Numbered from the stretch's first letter, positions 32,904 through 42,155 are shown. The stretch: DNA of 49,212 bases from Desmonostoc muscorum FACHB-395 (GCF_014698035.1 NZ_JACJSF010000060.1:1-49212), one strand, 5' to 3'. The notes: generated from the letters alone by a model not told the origin. Numbers and translations: made by a program.

Positions 32904-34829
32904 TCAATTTGATTTCGGACGAGGAAAATTAGAAGGTGGCTGGAAGTTTTCTACTGGTACATCTTTGAGTGCCTTCTGCATAAAATCACGCCAAATAGGA
33001 GCAACCATACCTCCGCCTGTCGCGTGGCTAGATAATTGTCGGTTGTTGTCCCTCCCTACCCAAATGGCAGTTGTTAACTGCGGTACCGTACCAATAAACC
33101 AAATATCTTTCTCTGAGGATGTTGTACCTGTTTTTCCTGCAACTGGACGACCTATATCTGCACCTCTACCAGTTCCTTCTTTAACTACCGTTTGCATCAC
33201 GTCTAAAATTGCTGCTGATGCCCAAGGGTCAAGAACTCGCTGAGGTTTAGGAGTATTATCTATTAACACATTGCCACTACCGTCAGTAACACGGGCAATA
33301 ATCGTTGGAGGCGATCGCCAGCCGTAATTAGCAAAAGTTGCATAAGCGCTAGCCATTTCTAATGGTGTCACACCGATCGCACCTAGTGGTAAAGAACTCA
33401 CAGGTTCCATCGGACTCATAATTCCCAAAGTACGGCAAGTTTCAATTACTTTATTCATACCCACAGCTTTGCCAATTTTGACTGCGGGGACATTACGAGA
33501 CTGGGCTAGGGCAGTGCGAACTGGTATTGCTCCCATAAATGTATTATCGTAGTTTCGGGGATAATACCAACCGTTACCATCACGATAACTAACTGGAGTA
33601 TCTAGGATTGTTGTATTCGGTGTAAATTTACCACTAGCAAAGGCAGTATAGTAAACAAACGGTTTAAAAGAAGATCCTGGCTGACGGTGGGCTTGAGTTG
33701 CTCGGTTAAATTCGCTAGTTTTTGAATCTACACCACCCACTAGTGCTTTGACAAAATGTGTGCGAGGATCAATTGCCACCAAAGCCATTTGATTATTGTT
33801 TAATCCCTCACTTTCAAGGGTTTTATGCCACTTCTTGATCGTTTCTTCTGCCATCATTTGGAAGCCTGCATCTACTGTGGTTTGTACGTGCATTCCTCCT
33901 TTGAGCAACGTTTCACGCCCAAACTTTTTAATTAATTCCTGGGCTACAGTATTGGTAACGTAAGGCAAAGCGCTACCTTGAAATGACTTGATTTCACCAA
34001 GTTTGATTTGTTGTTTGAGAGCATCATTATACTCTTGTTGAGTAATCCAATTGAGTTCCAACATTCGCCCCAATACTTCTTTTTGTTTTTGTTTTGCCAA
34101 CTTCATGCTGACAAACGGGCTAAATTCTTCTGGAGCTTGAATCAAACCCGCCATCATTGCTGATTCGCCCAAAGTCAAATTTTGCGCTGATTTTTTAAAG
34201 TAAGTGCGTGCTGCTGTTTGAACACCATAGTTATTGTGACCCCAATAAACTTGATTGAGGTACATCTCTAATATTTCGTCTTTACTGATAACTTGCTCTA
34301 AGCGAATTGCTAATACTGCTTCTACTATTTTTCGGGTAAAAGCGCGTTTTTGAGATAAGAAAATATTTTTTACTAACTGCATGGTGATTGTAGAACCACC
34401 CTCTCGCACTTCCCCAGATGCAAAATTGACTAATGCAGCACGTCCAATACCACCGGGATTAATACCATGATGCTCGTAGAAGCGACTATCTTCACTAGCC
34501 AATACCGCTCGTATTAAATTGGGGGAAATTTGATCTAAAGGCACTACTTGGCGATTAGCTTCCCCATGTATACGTGTTAAAAGCTTGCCTTTAATATCAT
34601 AGATATAAGTTGTTTCTGAAGGTACAAAGTTTCGTAGTTGTCTAACATCTGGTAAATCGCGGAAACTAATAGCTAAACCCACTAGTCCTCCAGCCAGCAC
34701 GGAACTTGATAGCATAGTAGTTGATAAGAGTGTGCCACCAGTTATTTGACCGACTCTTTTCAAAAATTCAAAACTAGGTAAAGTCTGAATTTTTGATTGT
34801 TTCTCTTCAAAAGTTTTAAATGAAGACAC
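32904..34829 (-). CDS. Class A penicillin-binding protein (PBP1A family)
   Basis: The 641-residue bifunctional enzyme has a membrane anchor near residues 35-55, a GT51 glycosyltransferase (ASEDSRFYEHHGINPGGIGR with the catalytic Glu near residue 113, then GGSTITMQLVKN), and a transpeptidase domain with SSFKPF (active Ser), SRNVPA and KTGTT. It polymerises and cross-links peptidoglycan in the periplasm. It starts with GTG 34829. The last 20 residues are Pro-rich (ENFQPPSNFPRPK). It is followed by the response regulator and separated from the divergent kinase by a 453-bp gap with the duplicated segment. Length is normal for a short PBP1A. Confidence 0.95.
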   Translation of the reverse strand: MSSFKTFEEKQSKIQTLPSFEFLKRVGQITGGTLLSTTMLSSSVLAGGLVGLAISFRDLPDVRQLRNFVPSETTYIYDIKGKLLTRIHGEANRQVVPLDQISPNLIRAVLASEDSRFYEHHGINPGGIGRAALVNFASGEVREGGSTITMQLVKNIFLSQKRAFTRKIVEAVLAIRLEQVISKDEILEMYLNQVYWGHNNYGVQTAARTYFKKSAQNLTLGESAMMAGLIQAPEEFSPFVSMKLAKQKQKEVLGRMLELNWITQQEYNDALKQQIKLGEIKSFQGSALPYVTNTVAQELIKKFGRETLLKGGMHVQTTVDAGFQMMAEETIKKWHKTLESEGLNNNQMALVAIDPRTHFVKALVGGVDSKTSEFNRATQAHRQPGSSFKPFVYYTAFASGKFTPNTTILDTPVSYRDGNGWYYPRNYDNTFMGAIPVRTALAQSRNVPAVKIGKAVGMNKVIETCRTLGIMSPMEPVSSLPLGAIGVTPLEMASAYATFANYGWRSPPTIIARVTDGSGNVLIDNTPKPQRVLDPWASAAILDVMQTVVKEGTGRGADIGRPVAGKTGTTSSEKDIWFIGTVPQLTTAIWVGRDNNRQLSSHATGGGMVAPIWRDFMQKALKDVPVENFQPPSNFPRPKSN

Positions 34830-35282
34830 GGCAATTTAATTTCCTCACTTATATTTTTAAATCCTCAGTATGATGCCTAAAAATTAGAGATGATAGAATA
34901 AGATAATCAGAGTTTATTTCATGAAAATCTATCAACCCGCTTTGATTTAGATAACTCACTTGGTTTAGCAGGTAATGGTCAAGAAGGGTTTGGCTTTTTG
35001 AGTTGTAATGATTTTTTAAAATAAAACATGAGTCTTACTATATAAAATTAAAATTCTCCAAACAAACAATTAAATTTATTTGGAGATATTTTAGTGCAAG
35101 AGAGTTTTAATTTAAATAGCATTTTAACAACTAGTTGTGGAGATAAAAGGCAAAAATCGGGTAGAAATCGGTTAGTAATAAAATTTTTGAACTAAGCTTA
35201 ATATTGGAAAAATCTTTACTTTAATGTAAGGTCTTGGATAAGATATGGACTCTGAACCATTAATGATTAATTAATTTTTTCT
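34830..35282. other. Divergent region PBP1A/histidine kinase
   Basis: These 453 bases contain the second copy of the duplicated segment (35041-35174) and, near the PBP start, ATGCCTAAAAATTAGAG at 34873, similar to the CCTAAAGATAGG element near sites c and d. No gene seen. Confidence 0.55.
35041..35174. repeat. Duplicated regulatory segment, copy 2
   Basis: 134 bp in the same orientation as copy 1 (31990-32136), including the imperfect hairpin CTCCAAACAAA...TTTATTTGGAG and the direct repeat ATCGGGTA (35156-35163) / ATCGGTTA (35167-35174). It sits 109 bp upstream of the kinase start, so the direct repeat may be its operator. Confidence 0.72.
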
Positions 35283-36683
35283 ATGAAATGGTCACTGGAA
35301 AGGAAATGGATTGCCTCTGGCTTCGGCTTGAGCTTATTATTAATGGGTACAGCTAGTCTTATTTCTTACCAAAATGCTACTCAGTTAATTGAAAGTAGCA
35401 ATCAAGTGAAGGACACACACGAGGTAATGAAAAATGTTATTGACATCTTCGCTACACTAACCGATGCAGAAGCCGGACGCAGGGGTTATATTCTTTATAG
35501 AGAGCAATCAGAACTCAAACGTTACTATCAGGCAATGCAAAGCCTGGATGCCAAAGTTAAAAAATTGCAGCAACAACTTGCTGATGACTATTATCAACAG
35601 CAGCAAATAACGAAGCTAAAATTCCTTATTGCTCAAAGAGTTCAATTATCTAAACAGTCGATTAACCTCAGAGAAGCAGGTAAATCAAGCTTTGCTATTC
35701 AAGCACCTCTAGTTACTCAAAGCAACCAAAACCGTAATCAAATCCACGAAACGCTTAATCAAATGCAAGCTAGAGAGGAACAGTTACTACAAATCTCAGT
35801 CAGACATTCCCAAGAGAATATCCGCAACCGGATGTTGATTGAATTTCTCGGTACTTTCTTGAGTTTTGCCATTTTATTAGGCGTTTATGCTTTGCTTTAT
35901 CAACAATTAGTGAAACGCCAAGAAGCAGAAGCTATTCAACAGACTTTAGCTCAAGAAAAAGAACTTAGTGAATTGAAGTTACGATTTTTTTCAATGGTAT
36001 CCCATGAATTTCGTACACCATTGAGTATTATATTGGGGTCGGCTCAACTATTGGCTCAAAGTAATCAGCAGTGGACGGAAGAGAAGAAACTTAAAAATCT
36101 GTATCGCATTCAATCTTCAGCTAGGTCAATGAACCAGTTACTAACCGATATTTTAACTTTGACTAGGGCAGAAACTGGGAAATTAGAATTTCATCCAGAA
36201 CTGATAGATTTGGAAGCATTTTGCATTAATTTGATAGAAGACCTCCAATTTTCTAATCAACAACAGCATACTATTAAATTTATCAGTCAAGGTAACTGTA
36301 CTCATGCCAAATTAGACGAAAATATACTTTATTCGGTTTTGAGTAACTTACTCTCAAATGCAATTAAATATTCACCTCCAGAGGGAAGTATTTTCTTAAT
36401 TCTTAGTTGTGAATCATCCGCAATATTTTTCCAAGTTAAAGATAATGGGATAGGAATTCCTGGCGAATTTCAAGAGCATTTATTTGAGCCTTTTCATCGT
36501 GCTAATAATGTAGGCAAGATTGTTGGCAGTGGACTAGGACTTGCTGTGGTGAAAAAGTGTTTAGAAATACATCACGGAGAAATTTATGTAGATAGCGAAG
36601 TAGGAGGTGGAACAAGTTTTACGATAAAATTTCCCCAACAGGGAACAGTAATAGTCAAGAGTAAATTAAGCGGTTATGATTAA
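35283..36683 (+). CDS. CHASE3-type sensor histidine kinase
   Basis: The 466-residue kinase has TM1 (residues 10-28), a CHASE3-like sensor (DTHEVMKNVIDIFATLTDAEAGRRGYILYREQSELKRYYQAM, about 40-175), TM2 near 185-207, then a HisKA domain with FFSMVSHEFRTPLSIILGSAQLL and the HATPase boxes NLLSNAIKYSPPEG, DNGIGIPGE and GSGLGLAVVKK. CHASE3 senses unknown signals outside the membrane. The operator-like direct repeat of the duplicated segment lies 109 bp upstream. It is followed by the receiver-only gene 131 bp later. The opposite-strand regulator at 32142 is a possible partner. Confidence 0.92.
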   Translation: MKWSLERKWIASGFGLSLLLMGTASLISYQNATQLIESSNQVKDTHEVMKNVIDIFATLTDAEAGRRGYILYREQSELKRYYQAMQSLDAKVKKLQQQLADDYYQQQQITKLKFLIAQRVQLSKQSINLREAGKSSFAIQAPLVTQSNQNRNQIHETLNQMQAREEQLLQISVRHSQENIRNRMLIEFLGTFLSFAILLGVYALLYQQLVKRQEAEAIQQTLAQEKELSELKLRFFSMVSHEFRTPLSIILGSAQLLAQSNQQWTEEKKLKNLYRIQSSARSMNQLLTDILTLTRAETGKLEFHPELIDLEAFCINLIEDLQFSNQQQHTIKFISQGNCTHAKLDENILYSVLSNLLSNAIKYSPPEGSIFLILSCESSAIFFQVKDNGIGIPGEFQEHLFEPFHRANNVGKIVGSGLGLAVVKKCLEIHHGEIYVDSEVGGGTSFTIKFPQQGTVIVKSKLSGYD

Positions 36684-36814
36684 ACTTAAATATTTTGATT
36701 ATAAGATTTTCATCCTTACTATTTAACAAATTACTTTCGAGAGAAAGATGTCAAAGATACATCTATTCATACAAAATATAATTAGAAAAAACTCCCGATA
36801 ATTGAGAATAAACA

Positions 36815-37192
36815 ATGCCACATGTATTACTTGTAGATGATGAAGCGGCTCTTTGCGACAGTCTCACCTATACACTACAAAAAGAAGGTTACACGGTGAC
36901 TACAGCCGCCGATGGACATAGTGCAATCAAACAATTTCACAAGCAAGTACCAGATGTAATTTTGCTTGACTTGATGTTACCAGAAGTTGACGGTATGGAA
37001 GTTTGCTGGCGGATTCGGGCATTTTCCAATGTACCTATCGTTATGCTGACAGCTAAAGATGAGGATATTGATAAAATTTGGGGTTTAGAAGCAGGTGCAG
37101 ATGATTATATTACTAAACCTTTCAACACCCGCGAACTACTAGCACGCATCAAAGCAGTATTGCGTCGTCGTTCCGGGGAGCAGCCTTCATGA
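36815..37192 (+). CDS. Receiver-only response regulator
   Basis: The 125-residue protein is a complete receiver (VLLVDDEAALCDSLTYTLQKEGY, phospho-Asp in VILLDLMLPEVDG near residue 52, Thr in MLTAKDED, Lys in YITKPF) and keeps the OmpR-type alpha5 linker LLARIKAVLRRR, but ends five residues later with no DNA-binding domain. Its last codons overlap the kinase at 37189 by 4 bp (ATGA), so it is translationally coupled to that kinase. Either a CheY-like relay/phosphate sink or an OmpR protein that lost its winged helix; the linker makes the second origin likely. Confidence 0.9.
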   Translation: MPHVLLVDDEAALCDSLTYTLQKEGYTVTTAADGHSAIKQFHKQVPDVILLDLMLPEVDGMEVCWRIRAFSNVPIVMLTAKDEDIDKIWGLEAGADDYITKPFNTRELLARIKAVLRRRSGEQPS

Positions 37193-38616
37193 GAGGCTGG
37201 ATACCTGGGATTAAATTAAATACAATTTATGCCAAGTTGTTAGGCACATACCTGATGCTAACAGCTTTTGGAACGTCACTGATGGCAGGTTATATCCTTT
37301 GGTCGTTCCATGATTATTTTATGCGATCGCGACAAGTAGATTTGGATAACTGGACGAGTGCGTTAAGCGAAAGTGTTGCAGATGCACTAGAAGAAAAAGA
37401 TATTAAACAGGTAAATTTACTGGTGCAACGGTATGGCGCACCACAAACTATAACCCTACGTGTTTTTAATCAACAAGGCAGTTTATTAGCCACTTCTGAC
37501 CCCAAGTTAGATAGTCAAGTTAAAGATTGGTATCAGGTTCCAGGAATACGGGAAGCTCTACAAAGCCGTGTAAAGCAAGGAATTGCCAAAGGCGTTTTAT
37601 CAAACAGCGATCGCCTGTATATTACCAGACCTATTGAGCGTAACGGTCAATTGTTGGGCATAATCCGAATGTCTATGACTTTGGAGCAGCTTCAGCGACA
37701 GTTTGCTACGGTAATTTGGAGTATTTTGGGAACGCTAGCAATAACGATTCTACTGTGTGCATTAATTAGCAGTCGGTTTGCTCGCAGTCTCTCAAAACCA
37801 ATTGAGATTATGCAGAACTTTGCTATTCGCTTGGGTGGCGGTCATTTTGGCGATAAGCTGACGATCCATGAAAACAATGAGTTAGATCAATTGGCAGCAG
37901 AACTCAACCGGATGAGTGAGCGGTTAGCTTCCTTAGATAAAGAGCGACGGGTGTTTTTAGCCAATGTCTCCCATGAACTGCGTACCCCTATAAGTAACGT
38001 TCAGGTGACAGTAGACGCACTCAAAGCAGGAGCATCTGAAGAACCAGAATTACGCGATCGCTTTTTTCAAACTATCGAAAGTGAAATTAAACGTTTATCA
38101 CGATTGATTCATGACTTGCTGGATTTAGGACGTTTGGAAGCAGGAGTTACTGAACTAGAAAAGCAAGCTATTTCGCTGGATGGATTGATTAACCGTGCTG
38201 TTAATGCATTAGAACCGCGAATGCTATCTTTGGGAATTTCTACACAGGTTAACGCCGGAAACCTAATGATTCAGGGCGATCCAGAGCGGTTATTACAAGC
38301 GATTCTCAATTTGTTGGATAATGCGATTAAGCACTCACCAGCCAATTCTCAAGTATTTATTTCTGCATACAGCCAAGGCAAACAAGCTATTATTCAAATT
38401 CAAGACCAGGGAAAAGGTATAAAAGAGGGTGATTTACCCCGAATCTTTGAGCAATTTTATACAACAGACCCTGCACGCAAAGGTAGCGGTAATGGTCTAG
38501 GGTTAGCAATTTCTAAGCGGATTATTGAAGCCCATCAAGGTAGTATTATCGCCAGTAGCACATCAAATCAAGGGGCAACTTTTACTATATACTTGCCGAT
38601 GATTCGTAATTCGTAA
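37189..38616 (+). CDS. HAMP-containing sensor histidine kinase
   Basis: The 475-residue kinase has TM1 (near residues 15-37), a periplasmic sensor of about 130 residues, TM2 near 175-197 (VIWSILGTLAITILLCALI), a HAMP linker (SKPIEIMQNFAIRLGGGHFGDKL...NELDQLAAELNRM), HisKA with FLANVSHELRTPISNVQVTVDALKAG and HATPase boxes NLLDNAIKHSPANS, DQGKGI and GNGLGLAISKR. Translation starts at the ATG inside the receiver stop (ATGA), indicating a stoichiometric pair. With no DNA-binding partner in the operon, phosphate must go to another protein. Confidence 0.93.
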   Translation: MRGWIPGIKLNTIYAKLLGTYLMLTAFGTSLMAGYILWSFHDYFMRSRQVDLDNWTSALSESVADALEEKDIKQVNLLVQRYGAPQTITLRVFNQQGSLLATSDPKLDSQVKDWYQVPGIREALQSRVKQGIAKGVLSNSDRLYITRPIERNGQLLGIIRMSMTLEQLQRQFATVIWSILGTLAITILLCALISSRFARSLSKPIEIMQNFAIRLGGGHFGDKLTIHENNELDQLAAELNRMSERLASLDKERRVFLANVSHELRTPISNVQVTVDALKAGASEEPELRDRFFQTIESEIKRLSRLIHDLLDLGRLEAGVTELEKQAISLDGLINRAVNALEPRMLSLGISTQVNAGNLMIQGDPERLLQAILNLLDNAIKHSPANSQVFISAYSQGKQAIIQIQDQGKGIKEGDLPRIFEQFYTTDPARKGSGNGLGLAISKRIIEAHQGSIIASSTSNQGATFTIYLPMIRNS

Positions 38617-38667
38617 TTTGTCATTTGTCATTTGTAATACTCTATGGGTAGGGTTGCGCCTATGTAA

Positions 38668-41274
38668 TTAAGTTTTGACCATGATAACTGTACAATTACT
38701 CTTGCGAGAAATATTCTCGGCAATATTTCCTTGAATCGCTTGTTGTAGTAAACTTTCACGGCTAGCTCCCAGAACAATCACATCACTGTTATCTTGTTCT
38801 GCACACTTGAGGACAGCATCAGAAACAGAATTGGCACGAACTGGAGTAGCCATCACTTTACCGCTAACTCGGCGTTGCAGAAAGTGAACAGATTTATCTA
38901 ATAATGTTGTGTCAGGAATCGAGTTAGTAGGCTGGAAAACCTGACATAGCTTGATTTGGGGCGATGTACTTAGAGAAGCCAGAGCAGGTAATAACTTAAT
39001 TGCTTGGCTGGAGTTAGGGCCACCTGCCATTGGCAACAACCAACGGTCAAAGGATCTTTTATCATCTAATTTAGCCAAGATAACATCACAACCTGCCTGT
39101 CGAATTATGGTATCCACCACTCGGCTGAAAACTCTACCAGGAGTTGATGTACTGCCTTTCCATCCCATTAGCACCAAGTCAATGTGTCGTTCTTTGACAG
39201 TCTCCAAAATTGCTCCAGCAACATTATGGGCAACTCGGATCTGGGTGTGAACGGGAATCCGCGAATTCTCTCCTAAAAGTATTGCCCGTTGCAAAAGTTG
39301 AAGACTTTTGCTGATTTGTACTGGTGTTTCCGATGGGATGCGGCCAGACGGAACGATAATCACTTGTAAGCATTCTATTTCGTAATTGCGATCTTTGGCG
39401 ATCGCAACTGCCATTTCTAATAAAGTTTCGGCTGTCTGAGGATGGGAAAGTGGTACTAACAATCTTCCTTTACCTGTAGCCGGAGCGCGAGTTTGGTAAA
39501 CTACATAAGAAGGTGCTGATTTACGTTCTATTTGTTCGCTATTACCACTGAGTTGCTCTGCTTCTACACGGATAATATCACTACGAGTAATAATTCCTAT
39601 GAGCTTGCGATTTTCTGTAACGGGTAAGCAGCTGAGATGATAACGATTGAGTATATGCAGTACATGAGCCAGTGTAGCTGTGGGAGTTACTGTCACTGGC
39701 TCTGGTGTCATAATCTCGCCGATTGTTGTATCTTTGCCTAACTGTTGCGAAGCAATATTAACTAAATCTTTCTGAGTGACAATACCAACAACTTTACCAT
39801 TCTCTAAAACCGGGAAGTTGCGATGGTGAGAGTGGGAAAATGCCTGTACTGCTTCATCAGTACTCATTTGGCTAGAGAGAGTTTCCACACGCCGTTGCAT
39901 CACATCTACGGCACTCAGTTGCGCTAGAAGTCCCTCTGTGCTAGGCTCCTTGGTGATGTGAATCCCTTTCCACTCTAGTAAAAGGTCGTAGAGCGATCGA
40001 TGGTCAATTTTTTCTGCTACTAAATAGGCAACCACAGACGCAATCATTAGCGGTAGCACCAGATTGAAATCTGTTGTCATCTCAAATACAATGACGACTG
40101 CTGTAATTGGTACTTTGGAGACAGCGCTAAAAAAGGCAGCCATGCCGACATGAGCATAGACTGTTGCAGCACTCATTCCCAGTAAACTGTGTTCGACAGC
40201 ACCAACTAAGTAACCAAGGGCAGCCCCTAATGCCAAAGTGGGAACTAGTAAACCCCCTGGCGCTCCAGAGCCGTAGGTAAAAATAATTAGGATAAACTGA
40301 ACTAAAAGAGCGATCGCTGCAAATGACCAGTTAGTATTACCCGCAAGCAAAATTTCTCTCAGCCCAGCATGATCGCGAAAGGTAGCAGGTAAAAAGGCGA
40401 TCGCTACACCACTGACTAACCCAGCAATTCCAATTCGCCAGGGTAAACTCAACCTTACCAGGCGGCGGTTAATTGCTAGACTTTCAAGAATACCTTTATT
40501 AAATAGAATGCCTAGAAGTCCCGCCAGCACTCCCAAAATTAAGTAGAAAGGGATTTCCTGAGCGAAGAAAGTTGTATCGGGAAGACCTAAATTTAGATGA
40601 TTCAGATCCAGGTTGTGACTACCATAGAGCCGGGAGATGACTGAAGCGATGAAAGAAGCCAAAATTGCAGTGCCAAGAGTGATACCTGATACATCTTGGA
40701 GTAATTCTTCCACTACAAATAGTACACCTGCGATCGGTGCATTAAAAGCCGCAGCTAAACCAGCCCCGGCTCCGGCAGCGATTAGTTGGCGACGATGCTC
40801 TGGTGAAGTCGGTGCCCAATTACTCAGCTGATTTGCCAAAGCTGCCCCAATTTGGACAGTTGGGCCTTCCCGTCCCAAAGGCATTCCCGAACCCAACACT
40901 AATGTCGCGCTGATCAACTTCACCAAAGCAATTCGCAGATTTAACGGCATTGGTACGCGAGCCAATACCGCTTTGACTTCCGACATCCCACTACCTGATG
41001 CTTCAGGTGCAAAGCGTTCTACTAGCCAACCAGCTAAAAGTCCCCCTACTAGTCCAATAGCTGGTAATACTAAGTAGGCAGGCCAATGGTAAGAAATACG
41101 CACTCGCAATGCGCCTGCCCAATCCACTGCCTGTCCTAATAGAACTGCCGCTAACCCAGAAACTAGACCAATCAGGCAAGCTTCCACGAAAGCCAAGCGT
41201 CTGGGTTGAACCAACTGACGGGAAAGCCTCAACCAGAGAATTTTACCCCTGGCTAACATATTTTTAGCAATCAC
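38668..41274 (-). CDS. clcA: ClC chloride/proton exchanger with CBS pair and USP domains
   Basis: The 868-residue protein starts with a ClC core (about residues 1-430): GSGMSEVKAV, GSGMPLGREGPTVQIGAALA with the gating Glu, AAAFNAPIAGVLFVVEELL and GSGAPGGLLVPTLALGAALG. Two CBS domains follow (LSAVDVMQRRVETL..., TIGEIMTPEPVTVTPTATL..., about 450-570) and then two UspA-like modules (GRLLVPLSHPQTAETLLEMAVAIA..., RWLLPMAGGPNSSQAIKLLPAL...). The gating Glu suggests a Cl-/H+ exchanger rather than a channel. Start is GTG 41274 or ATG 41259. Operator site c and CCTAAAGATAGG lie 74-110 bp upstream. Confidence 0.94.
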   Translation of the reverse strand: MIAKNMLARGKILWLRLSRQLVQPRRLAFVEACLIGLVSGLAAVLLGQAVDWAGALRVRISYHWPAYLVLPAIGLVGGLLAGWLVERFAPEASGSGMSEVKAVLARVPMPLNLRIALVKLISATLVLGSGMPLGREGPTVQIGAALANQLSNWAPTSPEHRRQLIAAGAGAGLAAAFNAPIAGVLFVVEELLQDVSGITLGTAILASFIASVISRLYGSHNLDLNHLNLGLPDTTFFAQEIPFYLILGVLAGLLGILFNKGILESLAINRRLVRLSLPWRIGIAGLVSGVAIAFLPATFRDHAGLREILLAGNTNWSFAAIALLVQFILIIFTYGSGAPGGLLVPTLALGAALGYLVGAVEHSLLGMSAATVYAHVGMAAFFSAVSKVPITAVVIVFEMTTDFNLVLPLMIASVVAYLVAEKIDHRSLYDLLLEWKGIHITKEPSTEGLLAQLSAVDVMQRRVETLSSQMSTDEAVQAFSHSHHRNFPVLENGKVVGIVTQKDLVNIASQQLGKDTTIGEIMTPEPVTVTPTATLAHVLHILNRYHLSCLPVTENRKLIGIITRSDIIRVEAEQLSGNSEQIERKSAPSYVVYQTRAPATGKGRLLVPLSHPQTAETLLEMAVAIAKDRNYEIECLQVIIVPSGRIPSETPVQISKSLQLLQRAILLGENSRIPVHTQIRVAHNVAGAILETVKERHIDLVLMGWKGSTSTPGRVFSRVVDTIIRQAGCDVILAKLDDKRSFDRWLLPMAGGPNSSQAIKLLPALASLSTSPQIKLCQVFQPTNSIPDTTLLDKSVHFLQRRVSGKVMATPVRANSVSDAVLKCAEQDNSDVIVLGASRESLLQQAIQGNIAENISRKSNCTVIMVKT

Positions 41275-41347
41275 TTGTCATTAATGAAGGTATATAAATG
41301 TCTGAAATGTCTTACCGTTCACCCTATTCATAGAGTTTCATAAGAAA

Positions 41348-41389
41348 ATGAAATTAGAATGAAATTTTTCTATGCCTAAAGATAGGTAT
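41348..41389. promoter_or_regulatory. Direct-repeat operator, site c (clcA), with CCT-N6-AGG element
   Basis: ATGAAATTAGAATGAAAT at 41348-41365 (half-sites at 11-bp period) is followed by TTTTC and CCTAAAGATAGG at 41375-41386. It is 74 bp upstream of clcA, in the orientation of sites a and b. Confidence 0.62.
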
Positions 41390-41608
41390 GTACAGTAGCA
41401 ATACCTGACTGTAGTGTTTTATACTTAAAACTCCTGCTTTAATACAGCCAACTCTGATAATCTGTATTTGTCTCTTTCATATCTTCATAAAGCCAAACCA
41501 TGCGATCCAGATACCATAGTTTGCCAAAAGCTGTTGATTGTTAAAAACGCAACTTCAGTAGACTGAAAATTTTTGTGATCGCCTACGTGGGCGCTCCGCA
41601 CCATCGCT

Positions 41609-41656
41609 TTTAACTACTGTGCCTAAATCTGGCTCATCTGCAACAATAAGTCGCAT
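41609..41656 (-). pseudogene. Response regulator N-terminal fossil (16 codons)
   Basis: The minus-strand ATG at 41656 reads MRLIVADEPDLGTVVK, corresponding to MRLILVEDEADLGSAIK of the RppA-like protein at 9059; at nucleotide level 'cctaaatct' and 'tcgcat' are shared. The similarity then ends. It is a fragment of a receiver domain. Confidence 0.62.
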
Positions 41657-41957
41657 AGTAGCGGAATTTTTTGTAAAAAGTAACTTCAGTTATATAATTA
41701 CAAAAAGACCTTGCAACAACTTTTTATCTTTGAACCGTGAGCCACTGTAGCCTAAGAAAAATTCACTACTCTGACCTGATTAAAGAATAATTTACTTTTT
41801 CCTTGCGCCTCACAATTTTTCAGCTAAAATGTCATAATCTGAATTTGATAAAGAAGCTATTAATTTCTTAAAAAATTTGACTGCCAATCTCTAAAGTGCA
41901 AAGCTGAGTACTCAAAATCACAACAATAGCAGTATTTATAGTTAATGAAGTTGAGCA

Positions 41958-42155
41958 ATGGTGTTTTGGGGAGATGACACTGGACAACCAATGCCTTACA
42001 GGGGTTGGAATGCGGTTGTAGCTAGTGAACAAAATGGTACAAAAACTAGGCTGACTACAACATTTAATAGGCTGCTTGAGTGGTTGCGAGATTATATGTC
42101 CGTAGATACTGTTACACTTCTACTTCCAGATGTGGAGGCGATCGCTCTTTGCTGA
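41958..42155 (+). pseudogene. Possible GAF-domain fragment
   Basis: The 65-residue frame contains FNRLLEWLRDYMSVDTVTLLLPDVEAIAL, which resembles the first helix and strand of GAF domains in sensor kinases and phosphatases (L-x-x-V-R-D-Y-x-S-V-D-T-x-T-L-L-L-x-D). It ends in a HIP1-derived codon stretch and overlaps the 3' tail of the methyltransferase C-part. It is too short to be functional; the call is tentative. Confidence 0.33.

Larger units (their letters stand above)
41275..41957. other. Gene-poor stretch with operator and regulator fossil
   Basis: These 683 bases hold operator site c (41348-41389), the response regulator fossil (41609-41656) and otherwise AT-rich sequence with no supported gene. 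Confidence 0.55.
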
